Origin: Diphasiastrum complanatum
Taxonomy: Eukaryota > Streptophyta > Lycopodiopsida > Lycopodiales > Lycopodiaceae
NCBI GenBank assembly: GCA_029204225.1
Contig: CM055101.1
Location: forward strand, 5,583,246-5,647,245
DNA: 64,000 bases
Direction of reading: 5' to 3'
Both the position numbers and the translations under genes were made by a program. The notes under the pieces are model-generated. The model worked only from the letters and a program-made list of their open reading frames with translations. It was not told the DNA's origin and ran no database searches. Positions 49,595 to 61,722 of this stretch are shown here, piece after piece (position 1 is the stretch's first letter; every line of letters begins with the position of its first letter).

Positions 49595-50290
49595 TTCAAG
49601 TGGAATTTACTTTAATCAAACCAAGCTTCAAAAATTTTCAAACTTACTTTTAGAAAAAGGTTTAGTACATATGTTGATCACCTCGTCACTGGTTCCATAA
49701 TGCAACAAGCAAACTAAGTTTCTAAAACTTTATCTCTTATGAAGTGATATTTGAGTTCAAGTGCACGTGTGAAAAACTATATTATTGGCCAGCTTTATAC
49801 CACTTTGGCTATCACAATTAATAATCATATCACCACCTGCTGAATACCAATCTCATTAAGCACTTGTTTCAATCAAAATTGCCTTGAATAACAATACTAA
49901 GAGCCTTATACTTAGCTTATATTTTTTTAAGAGCCATAGTTTTATGTTTCTTGCTAGAACAAAAATAATGGCCATTTCCAAGACAATATACATACTATGT
50001 GGTTGATTTGCAATCATCAACCGATCCTTCCCAATCTCCATCAACAAAGCCCTCCAGAATTGTCACACTATCAAGATGAGTATAAAAAATGCCAAAATCA
50101 TGTTTCATAATGACATGATGAAGAATATGTTTTTTTTTCTAACAATTCTCAATTTTACATGCCATGAATTGACTAATCAAACCAAAAACAAAGCTCAAAT
50201 CTAGCCAAGTTGTAGTCAAGTGAATGAAACTATCCACAGTTGTTGATACAAAGTGCTATAAAAGGAATCAAACTCATCAAATTATGATAG
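49595..50290 (-). pseudogene. Copia RT end and RNase H, minus strand
   Basis: Minus-strand reading shows YLTTTWLDLSFVFGLISQFM-like RT end, GFVDGDWEGSVDDCKST, LNEIGIQQ, and LLHYGTSDEVINICTKPFSK (the VADIFTKPLSK motif) close to a GAAGGGAGAGGG purine tract. Heavily mutated, with the E of STEAEY lost. The lineage differs from E1, E2 and E3. Confidence 0.8.
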
Positions 50291-50587
50291 TTTTTACTAA
50301 AGATGGCTTACAGGTATCTATATTGAACTTATTCAATATATGGTTAGCATGATTCTGATCTATGTTAATATATTAATATAGCATTCAACAAAATCAGACC
50401 AATGTGCGGATTAAATAAACAAGTGAATCAGATACACGAATTGTAGCAGACAAATTTACATTCAAGATCATATAATCATACAAACCACAATATTATCTAT
50501 TGATCTTTTTGATTCTTCAAGCACTACATGACAGATCCACGTAGTGCATTGGCGTGAGAGAAATACAGTTCTCTCACGAATCGTGTC

Positions 50588-50890
50588 TTGAGTTTGTATG
50601 TCCTTAAGCAAGCACCAAGGAGTTGGTATGCTAAGCTTCACACTTTTTTACTCTCTCAAAGCTTTGTTGTGAGTGAGTATGATCATTCACTTTATTATAG
50701 GTTTGCTGAAAATGATGTTACCATCTTGCTAATCTATGTGGATGATATCATCTTGAGTGGTGGAGACAATCAAGATGTGGAGGATATCAAGAGCGCTCTT
50801 AAGAAGGTGTTTGAGGTGCATAACCTTGGTAACTTGAATTACATTTTGGGAATAGAAGTCATTAGAGTTAGAAATCAGGTTGTGATCTGA
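50588..50890 (+). pseudogene. Copia RT fragment (E1 family)
   Basis: An open frame of 100 aa reads LKQAPRSWYAKLHTFLLSQS, LLIYVDDIILSGGDN and NLGNLNYILGIEVIRVRNQV. This is nearly the same as E1 RT including intact YVDD. It lacks everything up- and downstream. Confidence 0.92.
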
Positions 50891-52125
50891 TTCATTAGTA
50901 TAAGCTCTAAATGTGGTGATGTGACTGGAATTTGAAAATCTCAGTTTACGTAAAATTTGAAGAAACCATGGACGTTTTCGATTTGTTCAAATTCATTGGT
51001 TATTGATCAAATAGAAATGACTTATAAAGTGAATGATCTTACTGAGTTGAAATCAGTTAATTGTTAAGGTCACTGTACCCTTCACTTTTAGTTGAAGATT
51101 TTGTGAATCTGTCAATTAAGGAGCATTTATTGTTTTGAGGATCAATAAGGACCAAGGATAATATAAATCTAGTTGGAACAATTTCTATGCTGATCCATAA
51201 GGAGATTTACCAAGAATTAAGTGCGGTACTTAATGATGAACAATCAAAACTGTCGGGTTGATTAGTGTTAAAGTTACTGATACTAGATTGAACTTTTTCC
51301 TAGTGTTAACCTGAACCATTTTTGAAAGAAGAGAAAGAGTGGAAGTCTGAGATGTAGATGATTGCTGGTCTTAGTGATCCAATTATTTGATTTACATTTA
51401 ATTCCTGAAGTATATCTAATTGCAAGTGAGAATAAAATTGGGAATTATTCAAGAAGATTGCCTCTGGGAATTTGGATTCCTTTTCCCCTGTGTGAATTAT
51501 TAGAATTTCGAGAATTTGAGGATTCTAAGGGAAAAGTAGTGGCAAGATTGATAATTCATTTATGGAACCATCTCTGTTTTGCAATTAGATTTGGATCTTG
51601 CAAAGTAAATACAAAAGTCTAGTAATTTGGATTCTGTTCAGTTATAGAGTATTTCTCTATAGTGATTGTAACAACCAAGAGAGTTCTAACTTGTTAAAAG
51701 AATTAAGTTCTTTTTACTGATTCTGAAATAGATTTTAAATATCTAGGCTAGTATGTATTCGGTTTTGTTGAAATCTATGTTTCTTTTGGGCTAGTGCATA
51801 CTTTTATGGCATTTTGACTGTACTTGGATGATACATTCTGTTTTGTCCATGTTGGGTACAATATGAAATGGTATTCTTTGAGTAACACTAAAGAAGCATG
51901 AGAGATTTCAATTGTTAGGATTATCTCCTGGAATTAGTTGTGAATTTGATCCTATATCTGGGTATAGGATAACCAAATAGTCTATTTTGACTTTTTGGAC
52001 AAAACAGATCTGGATGCAAAGGATTCTTGGAGGAAAAGCTGGTGGTATGAGACATCAGTGATTCTAAAGGGGATTTCCTGGGTAGAATGATCTGTAGACC
52101 GATGGTTAGTGATTGTTGTAATGGT
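50891..52125. other. No gene recognised
   Basis: No protein motif or terminal repeat seen. The 86-aa ORF at 51362-51622 is not recognised. Confidence 0.4.
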
Positions 52126-52129
52126 AACT

Positions 52130-52640
52130 GGATCTTCCGTGATGCCATAGATAAGCTTGTCCTCGACCAACAAAGCGTCATCGTCAAAGACAACAAACCA
52201 AAAGTAAAAAATATAGTCGTTCATCTCCCGATTCAGGGTTGAGGAGTACTTGGAAGAGAACATAAAGATAAAATATAAATATAGTATAATAAGGACAATC
52301 TGGGGCGAAGGAGAAGGGATGGCAGAAGGAAGAGGAGTAGGAGGCTTGGCTTCTGCAGAGATGGAAAAGCGAGAAGACGCTTCGCCCACCATAGCTACCT
52401 ATCAAAATACAATAAAAAAGAAGAGAGCAAGAAGACGAAGGAGGCCCGATGGAGATAGAGGCCCACATCCTGCCTGCTCGCGATTGAGAGAAAGAGAGAG
52501 AGAGAGAACCGATCGAGAGAAAGACAAAGCGCGCGCATGTTCTGGGGGAAAAAAAATTGAAATGGTGTGTGCTCCCAAAAAAAAAAATTGCTTCTATGTG
52601 TTATTTTTCCCACGCATAGGACCTTTCTCACGTTTTTTTA
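52130..52640. repeat. Duplicated block, copy 1
   Basis: Nearly the same sequence recurs at 54563-55135 in the same orientation. It contains GCCATAGATAAGCTTGTCCT, a TATA-like ATAAATATAGTATAATAAGG, and a GAGA stretch. Both strands have open frames conserved between the copies. On plus it reads DAIDKLVLDQQSVIVKDNKP; on minus it reads an ORF from 52392 with LVEDKLIYG. Neither is recognised. Confidence 0.8.
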
Positions 52641-52710
52641 GCTTTTTGCATTGTAAAACGCATGACATTCTATTGCAGGCAGAGCGTGACATTTTTGACG
52701 GCATGGCGAC

Positions 52711-52750
52711 ATTCTCTCTCTCTCTCTCTCTCTCTAGAGAGAGAGAGAAT
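52711..52750. repeat. (TC)n-(GA)n palindrome
   Basis: ATTCTCTCTC leads through a CTAG centre into GAGAGAGAAT, so it is self-complementary. Confidence 0.9.
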
Positions 52751-52928
52751 TTCCTTCTTTCAGACACATTTCAACTAATCCACATTTCAACTAAACCGCA
52801 AAGGGCCAGCATGCGGTTCATAACGATTCCAAGTCTAAAAGGAAGGAAATTGCAACCTTTCAAATCGTAGAGTCAAACTTGTGACAACCAACGGAAAGGC
52901 CGAAATCTACAAAAACCGCATAGGGACC

Positions 52929-53180
<252 letters not shown>

Positions 53181-53384
53181 GAGAGCATCGGTGCCTGAAT
53201 TTCTGCACGTAAGCATGAACCTAGAGTGACTATATCATATAGCAAGTGATGTAGACCACAACAGCTACATACGGTCTCTCGCGCTCTCTCTCTCCCTCTC
53301 TCTACATACGGTCTCACACTCTCTCTCTCTCTCAGATTTCTTCGGCTCATTTTGAAAAGGTGAGAAACATTTGTCAACAATTTG

Positions 53385-53610
53385 GTGTTATAATAATAAT
53401 GTTGGATGCTATAACATCTCTATCAGTGCTTCAACGATAAATGTTTCAACAATGGATGTTTCAATGATTTGGTGTTATATCAATGATGGTTTATGCTATA
53501 ACGATTTGGTGTTATAATGATGGTTCAACGATGGATGTTTCAACGACGGTTCAACGATGGATGTTTCTAACGATGGATGCTATAACATAATAACATTATT
53601 ATTATAACGA
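53385..53610. repeat. Minisatellite of CAACGATGGATGTTT and TTGGTGTTATAA words
   Basis: CAACGATGGATGTTTC and GATGCTATAAC or GATTTGGTGTTATAA recur repeatedly in shuffled order. Confidence 0.85.
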
Positions 53611-53639
53611 TGGCTAACCGCAAACAACCTGACAGTCGC

Positions 53640-53876
<237 letters not shown>

Positions 53877-53948
53877 GCTGGCCAGACCAAAGAGAGAAGG
53901 GAGGGGAGGGGAGGGTGTGTGTGTGTGTGCATGTCGTTGTGATCTAGG

Positions 53949-53950
53949 TC

Positions 53951-54013
<63 letters not shown>
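53949..54013. repeat. (CT)n microsatellite, about 65 bp
   Basis: CT tract with one interruption, 76 bp downstream of the opposite (GA)n. Confidence 0.97.
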
Positions 54014-54015
<2 letters not shown>

Positions 54016-54139
54016 ATGCAACATAGAACAAAAGACATTGCACACGTTCTCAAATCCCTGATCAATGTGTTATTTAAATAATAGATACAATTTGACATTA
54101 ATTTGACAACAACAATTTGACAATTCAAAGATTATATTT

Positions 54140-54562
54140 TGTTCACAACACTTCCGTGTACACTATTTTGATGAGAGCCAAGACTTGAGCTTCAAAAATC
54201 CCGCCATAACAAATCGGGAGAACCTATCTGGACTCCAAAAGTTGCAATCGAAGTCTTTGTGCCATCACGGTTGCCCACAGAGTGCAGAGATCCACAATGC
54301 CAATTGTTGAAAGTAACGTGACAAACATTTTCTTGGATCGTAGTTGCATCAGCGATGCAAATGTTTCTGGTTTCTTGTCCTAGCAATGAAGGTTGCTGTC
54401 AGTAGACCCCCGTTCAACGTTCCAAATGGCTAGAGGATGCAGCGATGGAGCAGCCTCAACAGCTCAGCCATGAGCACCCTCAGCCGAGATGGTGGTGAAG
54501 ACCACTGGGCTTCCTTGTCCGGTGATCTCAAATCCGGATTTATTTGTGAATGCTCGTGCAAA
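54140..54562. other. Unassigned, open frames on both strands
   Basis: A 64-aa minus-strand ORF (54192-54386) and a plus frame near 54450-54560 (EMVVKTTGLPCPVISNPDLF) look compositionally coding and less AT-rich than the surroundings, but I recognise neither. They may be exon or transduced gene pieces. Confidence 0.3.
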
Positions 54563-55135
54563 TATCACTAATCTGGATCTTCCATGACGCCATAGATAAG
54601 CTTGTCCTCGACCAACATAGCGTCATCGTCAACGACAACAAACCGAAAGTAAAAAAGATAGTCGTTCATCTCCCGATTCAAGATTGAGGAGTACTTGGAA
54701 GAGAACATAAAGATAAAATATAAATATAGTATAATAAGGACAATCTGGGACGAAGGAGAAGGGATGGCAGGAGGAAGAGGAGTAGGAGGCCTGGCTTCTG
54801 TAGAGATGGAAAAGCGAGAAGACGCTTCGCCCGCCATAGCTACTTATCAAAATACAATAAAAAAGAAGAGAGCAAGAAGACGAAGGGGGCCCGATGGAGA
54901 GAGAGGCCCGCATCCCGCCTGCTCGCGATTGAGATAAAGAGAGAGAGAGAACCGATCGAGAGAAAGACTGGGGGGAAAAAAATTTGAAATGGTGTGTGCG
55001 TGCGCCCAAAAAAATAAATAAATTGCTTCTACGTGTTATTTTTCCCACGCATAGGACCTTTCTCACGTTTTTTAGCTTTTCGCGTTGTAAAACGTGTGAC
55101 ATTTTGTTGTGGGCAGAGCATGGCGACATTCTCTC
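54563..55135. repeat. Duplicated block, copy 2
   Basis: Same block as 52130-52640 with scattered substitutions and small indels. It ends just upstream of the tRNase Z-like gene. Confidence 0.8.
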
Positions 55136-55288
55136 TCTAAAATAGTTTTAATATATGATTTGAGTATTTAGGGAATCTATTCAAATTTAGGACTAAAATA
55201 CTTTAGGGTTGTTTTGAACATAGGATATTTTAGGGTATAAGCTCATAGAGAGACGAGCTATTGCGATGGCGTAGATGAAGTTGTTGAG

Positions 55289-56494
55289 ATGGCGGACAAG
55301 GCAGCGATGGATTCAAGCTACGAGATGGCGTTTTTGCATGCAGACGCAGATGGCGTAGGGCCTGCGTTGATCCTATCGGCTCCCAAGGGGGCAGCTCAGT
55401 ACCTCTTTAATGTCCCAGAGGGTTTCGCAAGGCTTGCTTTGGAGAAGAAGATGCGCCCTTCTTCTCATCTATCCTGTGTTTGCCTCACTTCTATCCAACC
55501 GCACACGGCTGTCAGTATATCAATACCATGCCACTTTATGAGCTTTGCAGCTATATCGAATGACTAATTATATTATAGAATGCTCTTTAGAGTTAAGGTT
55601 TCAATTTTGCATTATGAAATCCATTCAACCCCACGCCGCTGTACCAGTATAGCAATAGTACTCATTTGATGAGTTTTGCAGCTATGTTGAAAGTAGTGGT
55701 GGTGTCATAGAGTGCAATTTAGTTGGGATTTGCCTTTGCATTGTTGATAAGGGAGGGCTTGGTGGTTTAGTGCGGATGCTATGAGCAATAGTACTCATTG
55801 GATGAGTTTCCAGTTATACTAGAAGATTTGGTGGTATTGTAGAATGTTTTTAAGATTAGGGTTAAAATTTTGCACTGAACGTACATCTAACGCCCACATC
55901 ACTTTTTGAGTAATCCCCTTTTTGCAGCTGTATCAAAAGAATAGTTTGCATTACAGAGTATTTTCAACCTTATCTCACTCTAAGCAAAGGATCAGCCTTA
56001 TTTTATGACCTTTTTGCAGCTATGTGAAAGAGATCAATGGTATTATAGAAAGCTTTTTAGGCTTAGGTTTTCACTTTTATCCAACCCCATCCTGCTGTAA
56101 GTATAGCATCAGTGCTGATTGTATGATTTTCGAGGTTCAAGATTTCACTTTTGCATTGCGAATTTCCATCCAGCATTGTTATTATAGCACTTTATGACCT
56201 TATGCAACTTCAGCTAAAAAGGATTGATGATTACAAGTGTTTTTGGGGTTAGAGTTTCACTATAGGGTTAGGGTTTCACTTTTGCATTGTGATTGGGCAT
56301 TGGGCAGGGAGGTCTTGGTGGGTTGATGCTGAGGCTTGCCCAAGATGGCCATGGGCAAGTGCAGTTGATAGGGCCAAAAGGAACTGGACAATTTGTACAT
56401 GCATTGAGACATATCTGTCATTGGCGTCATCCAAAGGTATTGTTTCTGTTGTTGTTGACAACGTGGGAGGGACACATTGTTCTTTTGTATGAAG
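55289..56494 (+). CDS. tRNase Z (long form), N-terminal exons
   Basis: Two exons encode the N-terminal metallo-beta-lactamase-like half of long-form ribonuclease Z, the endonuclease that removes 3' trailers from pre-tRNAs (Arabidopsis TRZ3/TRZ4, human ELAC2). Exon 1 is 55289-55510 (YLFNVPEGFARLALEKKMRP, parallel to the family RFIFNAGEGLQRFCTEHKIK). Exon 2 starts at 56308 after GGGCAG (GGLGGLMLRLAQDGHGQVQL, IGPKGTGQFVHALRH). Splicing joins ...QPHTA to GGLGGL, matching the family motif ETAGGLPGLLL. Exon 2 may end at 56436 (AAG/GTATTG) or 56494 (GAAG/GTAATA). The exon 1 donor is GTCAGT, a weak site. Later exons, including the catalytic HxHxDH half, are not found; downstream DNA has hAT insertions. 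It could be a gene with long introns or a truncated pseudogene. Confidence 0.75.
55494..56300 (+). repeat. Tandem-repeat intron recopying the exon 1 boundary
   Basis: About five degenerate units of roughly 130-170 bp share ATCCAACCCCA, GCTGTNAGTATAGC, TTTTGCAGCTATG, GGTATTATAGAATG and GGTTTCACTTTTGCATT. The first unit overlaps the last codons of exon 1 (ATCCAACCGCACACGGCT). A later unit at about 56084-56108 has GCTGTAAGTATAGC, a better donor than the real one. Each unit also carries an acceptor-like TTTTGCAG. Confidence 0.8.
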
Positions 56495-56559
56495 GTAATA
56501 CCTATTTGCTTGGAAATGCTACACTTTGGTCTTTTGCTTTTTGGGTTTCATATTTCAAT

Positions 56560-57330
56560 TAGATTCTTTATTTTTTTTCTCCATTTAGTCTTGTTGGTCA
56601 ATGTATCTGTGCTAACCTACTTTTCAACATAGTTCTTCGCCATATAGAAGGAGATATTGTATGAATTGTGAAAAAATATTTTATTTTCATTATGGAATGT
56701 TTTTTAATATATCAAATGCCAAAAAAAGTCAATTTCTTAATCACACATGAAACACGTATTTTTTTTGATGAAACATGTGTTTGAAAAGGGTGTGAAATGG
56801 GTATCTTACTTTAAACATAGTCTAAAGAAGGCCCTTTATGATTTTTCCCAGCATATGTGCACCACTAGCACAATAGTTGTCATCACCATGGGGTGATCAT
56901 GGGTTTGACACTCCTGTTATTGCTCACACTTTATCAATTGCAAAGTCAACTCACAAACATGATATTAATCTATTGGAATCACAATTTAGATTGATTCTAT
57001 GAAGTATTTATAATTTTGAACCAAGCTTTTGAAATTCGTGAAAAATAGATTTTTTCTTCAAAAAAATAAAATGCAAAAGCCTAGAAGTTCTAAATAAAAC
57101 CTCAGATTCAAGCAAAGATAAAAGAAGAAACACTTATAATTTTGAAAAGAAATTGCTAAGTACTTGCAATAGGGACCTATTATCTACAATCAATTGTTAG
57201 AATATTTGAATCTCTTGACAATTGTGATGGGCATTGGAGAAAGTCTATATGGGATTTGACATCAAGACCTCTTGGCACAAGACATTCTTCATAAACCCTA
57301 GTCCAAAACCATATAGTAATTGGATTGCAT
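56560..57330. other. No gene recognised
   Basis: AT-rich sequence downstream of exon 2, probably intron or intergenic. No further tRNase Z motif is seen. Confidence 0.4.
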
Positions 57331-57523
57331 GAGCGAATCATAGTTGCACAGAATCGCGTTTCTGGGAGGAGGCGTTTCGGAAACCGCGTTTCTCCTCCCA
57401 GAATCGCACTTAAAAAAAAATAGTATATTAAAAAAATTGTGCACCTCTTCACGGCCAGAATCACGCCAGTCGTGGAGGAGGTAAATTTTTTTGTTTTGAG
57501 CTACGGGTGTCCGATCGAGGCGT

Positions 57524-57622
57524 ATGGCTCCCTCCAGTTCCGATTCATCTACAGACCCTTGGGATCTGCAGTCAGGCATAGATTCAGATGATGGTTCCTA
57601 CCATGACTCTGACGAGTCTTAG
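57524..57622 (+). pseudogene. Possible hAT transposase C-terminal tail
   Basis: A 32-aa plus frame, MAPSSSDSSTDPWDLQSGID followed by an acidic SDDGSYHDSDES. Acidic serine-rich tails with a PWDLQ-like word follow the dimerisation domain in some plant hAT transposases. This is a tentative match and only the tail would remain. Confidence 0.4.
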
Positions 57623-57740
57623 TTGTGTAGTTTTCATTATGTTCATGGAACATCATTGTACCCCATTTTGGTGCCATGTGGCCCGATATTATATATTACG
57701 ATGATCCTATTCACAGCAGTGTAACGATTCAGTACTGTTC

Positions 57741-57743
<3 letters not shown>

Positions 57744-57802
<59 letters not shown>
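57744..57802. repeat. (GA)n microsatellite, 59 bp, inside hAT
   Basis: Uninterrupted GA tract, with a second GA-rich patch at 57914-57985. Confidence 0.97.
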
Positions 57803-57805
<3 letters not shown>

Positions 57806-58611
57806 GGTTGAAAAACGATTCCATATGGTTGAAGAGTGCTTCAGTACGGTTCAGGACGATGCATGGTTTTTGTTTAGCATGATTCAGCATTTTTGTTTAG
57901 TTTGTTGGATCTGAGAGAGATAGCGAGAGAGAGAGGGAGAGAGAAAGAGAGAGAGAGAGAGCGAGTGAGAGAGCGAGAGAGAGAGGAGGGAGAATTTTGG
58001 GGCATCATGTTTTTTTATTAATTTTTTATATTAAACACAACAAAGCGTAAACCTGGGAGTTAATGCACCTAAACTAGACCATCCTGCACCCGAAATATTC
58101 GGCAAAATACACAATAGTTATGCTCTTAATTAGAGCTTTCACGTGATACCCATATTGCCCAAAAAAAGAACTGAAAAAAATAAAATAAAAAAAAACGTTT
58201 TTGGGAATTTTTTTGATATTTCAGAAACGTGTTTCAGAAACGCAGTGCAACTATGGAGCGAATCCATGTATCATTATGTCCAATGGTCCCCTAACAACAA
58301 TTGCCATGGGGCATGAACAAGCATCATATTGCTTGAGTGGATAGGTATCAGTTAGGATCATACAATTTTGCTAGAATTTTTAAACCTCAAAAGATTTAGA
58401 TCTTCTATCATTCAAATCTTCTATGCATATACAATGATCTACTAGTGTGCCAAATGATCATTTGAATCATTTCTATCCATATAAGGCCTATTTTCAATTT
58501 GCAATTCATAAAAAAAAAGCCACAAAGTGAGTTGCATTTAAATTCTTCATGTAAATTTTAAATCACTAGCCAATTGGAATTGATTCCCAAAAAATTGAAT
58601 TGTGTTTTAAA

Positions 58612-59214
58612 CTCAGTTGCAGCGGATCGCGATATGCTGCAAAAACGTTTCGGATCGTGCGATCCGGAACGTCAGCGATCCACGACCCGGATCGCAAAAT
58701 TTCTTTTTTTTTTTTTGGTGGAAAAAGGAGTAGTGGCCAATTTTTTTTTTTTTTTGAGTTTAATACTAACTAAACCGTAATTGAATGGTGGACATGCTTT
58801 TCCAATAGATATCAGAAATCAGTTTTGAATGGTGTTCTGATGCCAATGGTTTGCAGATCTACTGATTCCGTTTTCTGTTAGAAAATGATAGAAAGAGTTA
58901 GAAGGATCCTTCCTTAGACTGGCGAGAATTGTATACTTCTTTTGGAATAGCTGAAACCATCTACTGATGTCCAAATTTTTGAAACCATATGAAAATGTAG
59001 CCAGTTTTCTTAAACCATCTATTGATGTCCAGATTTCTAATCAATGTAGCCTGCAGCCATCTGAAACCAAGCAACATATTTGCATAACAATTGCTTTTTT
59101 GATATCCTTTCACATGATACCCATATTGGCAACTATACAAAAAAACAAATTGCGTTCCGGGAAACCCTAATGGGAAATTCCGGATTGCGTTCCGGATCGT
59201 AGACTGCAACCTTG
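58612..59214. mobile_element. hAT-like DNA transposon, 603 bp
   Basis: 8-bp target duplication GTTTTAAA (58604-58611 and 59215-59222). The ends are CTCAGTTGCAG and CTGCAACCTTG, an imperfect inverted repeat sharing GTTGCAG. GGATCG-type words recur near both ends. No transposase is readable. Confidence 0.75.
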
Positions 59215-59222
59215 GTTTTAAA

Positions 59223-60077
59223 GTGCACATACATTGACATCTCTATGGAATCGACCTATTTATCACCTTTTTGTGGATCAATGTAGAAGTTTTGAATTTC
59301 TCTAAGAGGATTTAACAAAGAGAAGTATCACCTTTACTTGGAGTTAGCATCTATTGCTCCACATCATATTCTTATTTTATTTCCAACTATTTATGTATTA
59401 CAAAGTGATAAATTCTAAGAAGAATGCATCATCTCCCATATTGCAAGGCAAAAGTCATTCACCACACACATCAAAGAGAATCAAAGGCAATTTATGACCT
59501 CACCACCTTGATCATGTGGTTCATCAACACTTAAGCAAATCCCTTTAGTGGCTCCATCCCTATCTATGATTTGAAAAACTCTAAAGATGGAATACAAAAA
59601 TTTGTATCACGACATCTTGTTTTAATGATGAGCGAATGAGGACATTGTTGCTCTCTCCAAAATTAGTCGATTATAGTTTACACTTATTGGCTTTGACTTC
59701 AGTCACGTGATGTTGATTTATAATGCCTATGTTACACCTAATGGCTAGTCAAAATTACTTGATGCAAGTTGTACAATTGTAATGGGGGCAATTCATCAAA
59801 AATACTTTGTACCCCCCTTTTGTAAACTAAGTTCAGTGCAAGTGGTCAAGTAGCTCCAACTCCCTCATACTTTCCTATGCATGTACGTGAGGAGCTTCTT
59901 TATTTGACATTCTATTTGTATCATTGTTGGAGAGTGGTTGGAATGCAAACATGAAGTGTTATCAACGGTTTTCAAGATGAACATTCAAGGGGAGTAGTTC
60001 AGCTAAGTCCATCAAGTCCATCACAGGTGGTAACTTATGAGAGTATCAAAAGAAGATAAGGTTGTACCTGTTTCTTC
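59223..60077. other. No gene recognised
   Basis: AT-rich. The right part may be decayed gypsy integrase sequence belonging to the next entry. Confidence 0.4.
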
Positions 60078-61010
60078 TTGACCATCCGTCACAACCGCAT
60101 GGTAAAAATTATTAGCCACTTGCATACCGTCCCACTCAAACGTATAGTTGCGGCTGGAGTCAATGGCTGCATCTGGCTATGCCATTGCACTCTCAAGCAC
60201 CATATCAAACCTTCCAAAAATGGTATTCATGAAAAACCAAATGGTCTTTGTAGTCTTGAACGACCATTTCCACTCAAGGCTAGTTGTATTGGCAAAGTGA
60301 ACTAGATGAGGTTTGTGGAGATCTAGTTTAATTGCTATACTTGTGACCCCAAGTTCACCGAACATAAATGGCCAAAAGTTTCTAAGAATTGGAAACTAAA
60401 TTGAGTCTCAAGTATTATGATCATCTTGAGTTAGATAGACATTCAAGAGAATTAATCAAACAATGGAAGCTATGCTGAGAACATACATCTCCCGTAAGTA
60501 GATTGGGAAAGATATATCCCATTAGTAGAGTTTGCTTATAACTGAGCTAAGCTCCCCACAACAAGGTTTAGTCCTTACATGTTGATATATGGATATCCAC
60601 CCAGAATACCATGGATGGTGGGCCTTAAGAATATTAAAGTGAAAGTAGCTTGTAATTTTTTGCAAGATCATCTAGAAATATTAAAGTTTGCAAAAGAGAG
60701 CATATGAAAGTCAAAGGATTAAGCTCAGTTTTATGCTAATAAAAAATGGTCATTGAGATTTCTTAAGGAAGATATGATGGTTTATTTGAGAGTTCCAAAA
60801 GAGACTCCCAAGTAATGAAAATAGGGCTGTCTCCAAGATCTTGTGGACCTTAGAAGATCAAAACTATTAGTGAGGCCGCATACCAATTGGCTTTACTGTA
60901 GGAAAGCAAGAGTCAAGTCACCAAGATCTAGTTATCAATCAATCTCCACAAGAAACAAGGTCTTATTTGTGGTTGTTTCATTGATAATAGTATAACAAGC
61001 AATGCCACCT
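60078..61010 (+). pseudogene. Ty3-gypsy integrase fragment
   Basis: Plus-strand blocks in order: PNGLCSLERPFPL, CDPKFTEHKWPKVSKN (the DRDPKFTSxFW motif), PLVEFAYN, FSPYMLIYGYPPRIPW, KEDMMVYLRVPKETPK (the GDxVFLRVP motif). Stops and shifts break it. RT, gag and LTRs are not attached. Confidence 0.8.
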
Positions 61011-61068
61011 ACATAGTAATTATTGACTCAAAAAGGTACGCCAAAGCTAAACATATGCAATAGGGCTA

Positions 61069-61707
61069 TTGTTAGGACCTAGTTATAGTTTGAACATGAC
61101 CTTAGAAGGAATTGTTTACAAAACGGTGAACTAATTGTTAGATACGTTGTTTATCAGTAATCAGCCTAGGAGTCTAGGCTCATTGATTAGAGTTATCGCC
61201 AGTTGTGAACTAGTGAATCTCTTTGTCAAGTGGAAAGATATATGGCTTGATGATGACCATTGTTACAATCCTACTTACTGCAAACCTCCAAGTGCCAGTT
61301 AACCACAAGAGACCGAACGATTCACGTTCCACCCCGCCGTAGGACCTAATCCGGGTCCACCCACCGTGCCTTGGCTTGTGACCGTATCAGGCTGGATCCG
61401 ACCTCCCTCCTAGACGGCGTCCCATACCACCGCCTAGGCTCTCAGCCATCTCCTGCCTCATGCTAGCAAGCATCCTGGCCGTGCACACGCTCTCCATCCA
61501 CCTCCTCCTAGGTAGATAGAATGGATGGCAAATGAGCTCTCCTCCCATTGTATACCTCCAAGGAGAGAGACTCCAAGCCATGTGTACTCTTGGATCGTGA
61601 CACGTGGCAACCATGCAGGTTCACGAGTCACCGGTCAAGTCTACAGGCCCAGTCATCGTCCAGTCTCAAGTGTGGGTTTGGGACCCAAGGGAGTTGGGTC
61701 CCTAACA
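61069..61707 (-). repeat. Isolated LTR, minus orientation, 639 bp
   Basis: It begins TGTTAGGACC and ends GGGTCCCTAACA on plus. The next bases, TTCCCTCTTGAGG, are a polypurine tract when read on minus (CCTCAAGAGGGAA). This makes it a 3' LTR of a minus-strand element whose interior lies to the right. The middle is relatively GC-rich. No protein is recognised in the adjacent interior. Confidence 0.7.
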
Positions 61708-61722
61708 TTCCCTCTTGAGGCT

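Larger units (their letters stand above)
57339..58255 (+). mobile_element. hAT-like DNA transposon, 917 bp
   Basis: Perfect 8-bp target duplication GAGCGAAT (57331-57338, 58256-58263), the hAT size. Terminal inverted repeats are CATAGTTGCAC and GTGCAACTATG, extended imperfectly by GCGTTTCTG on both sides. The interior contains a short acidic ORF and GA-rich tracts. No transposase core is present, so it is a non-autonomous deletion derivative. Confidence 0.88.

Noticed and set aside
52250-52870. 206-aa plus-strand ORF as a gene
   Set aside because: It runs through GAGA tracts and low-complexity lysine/arginine sequence, and its frame is not preserved in the second copy of the block beyond about 80 residues.
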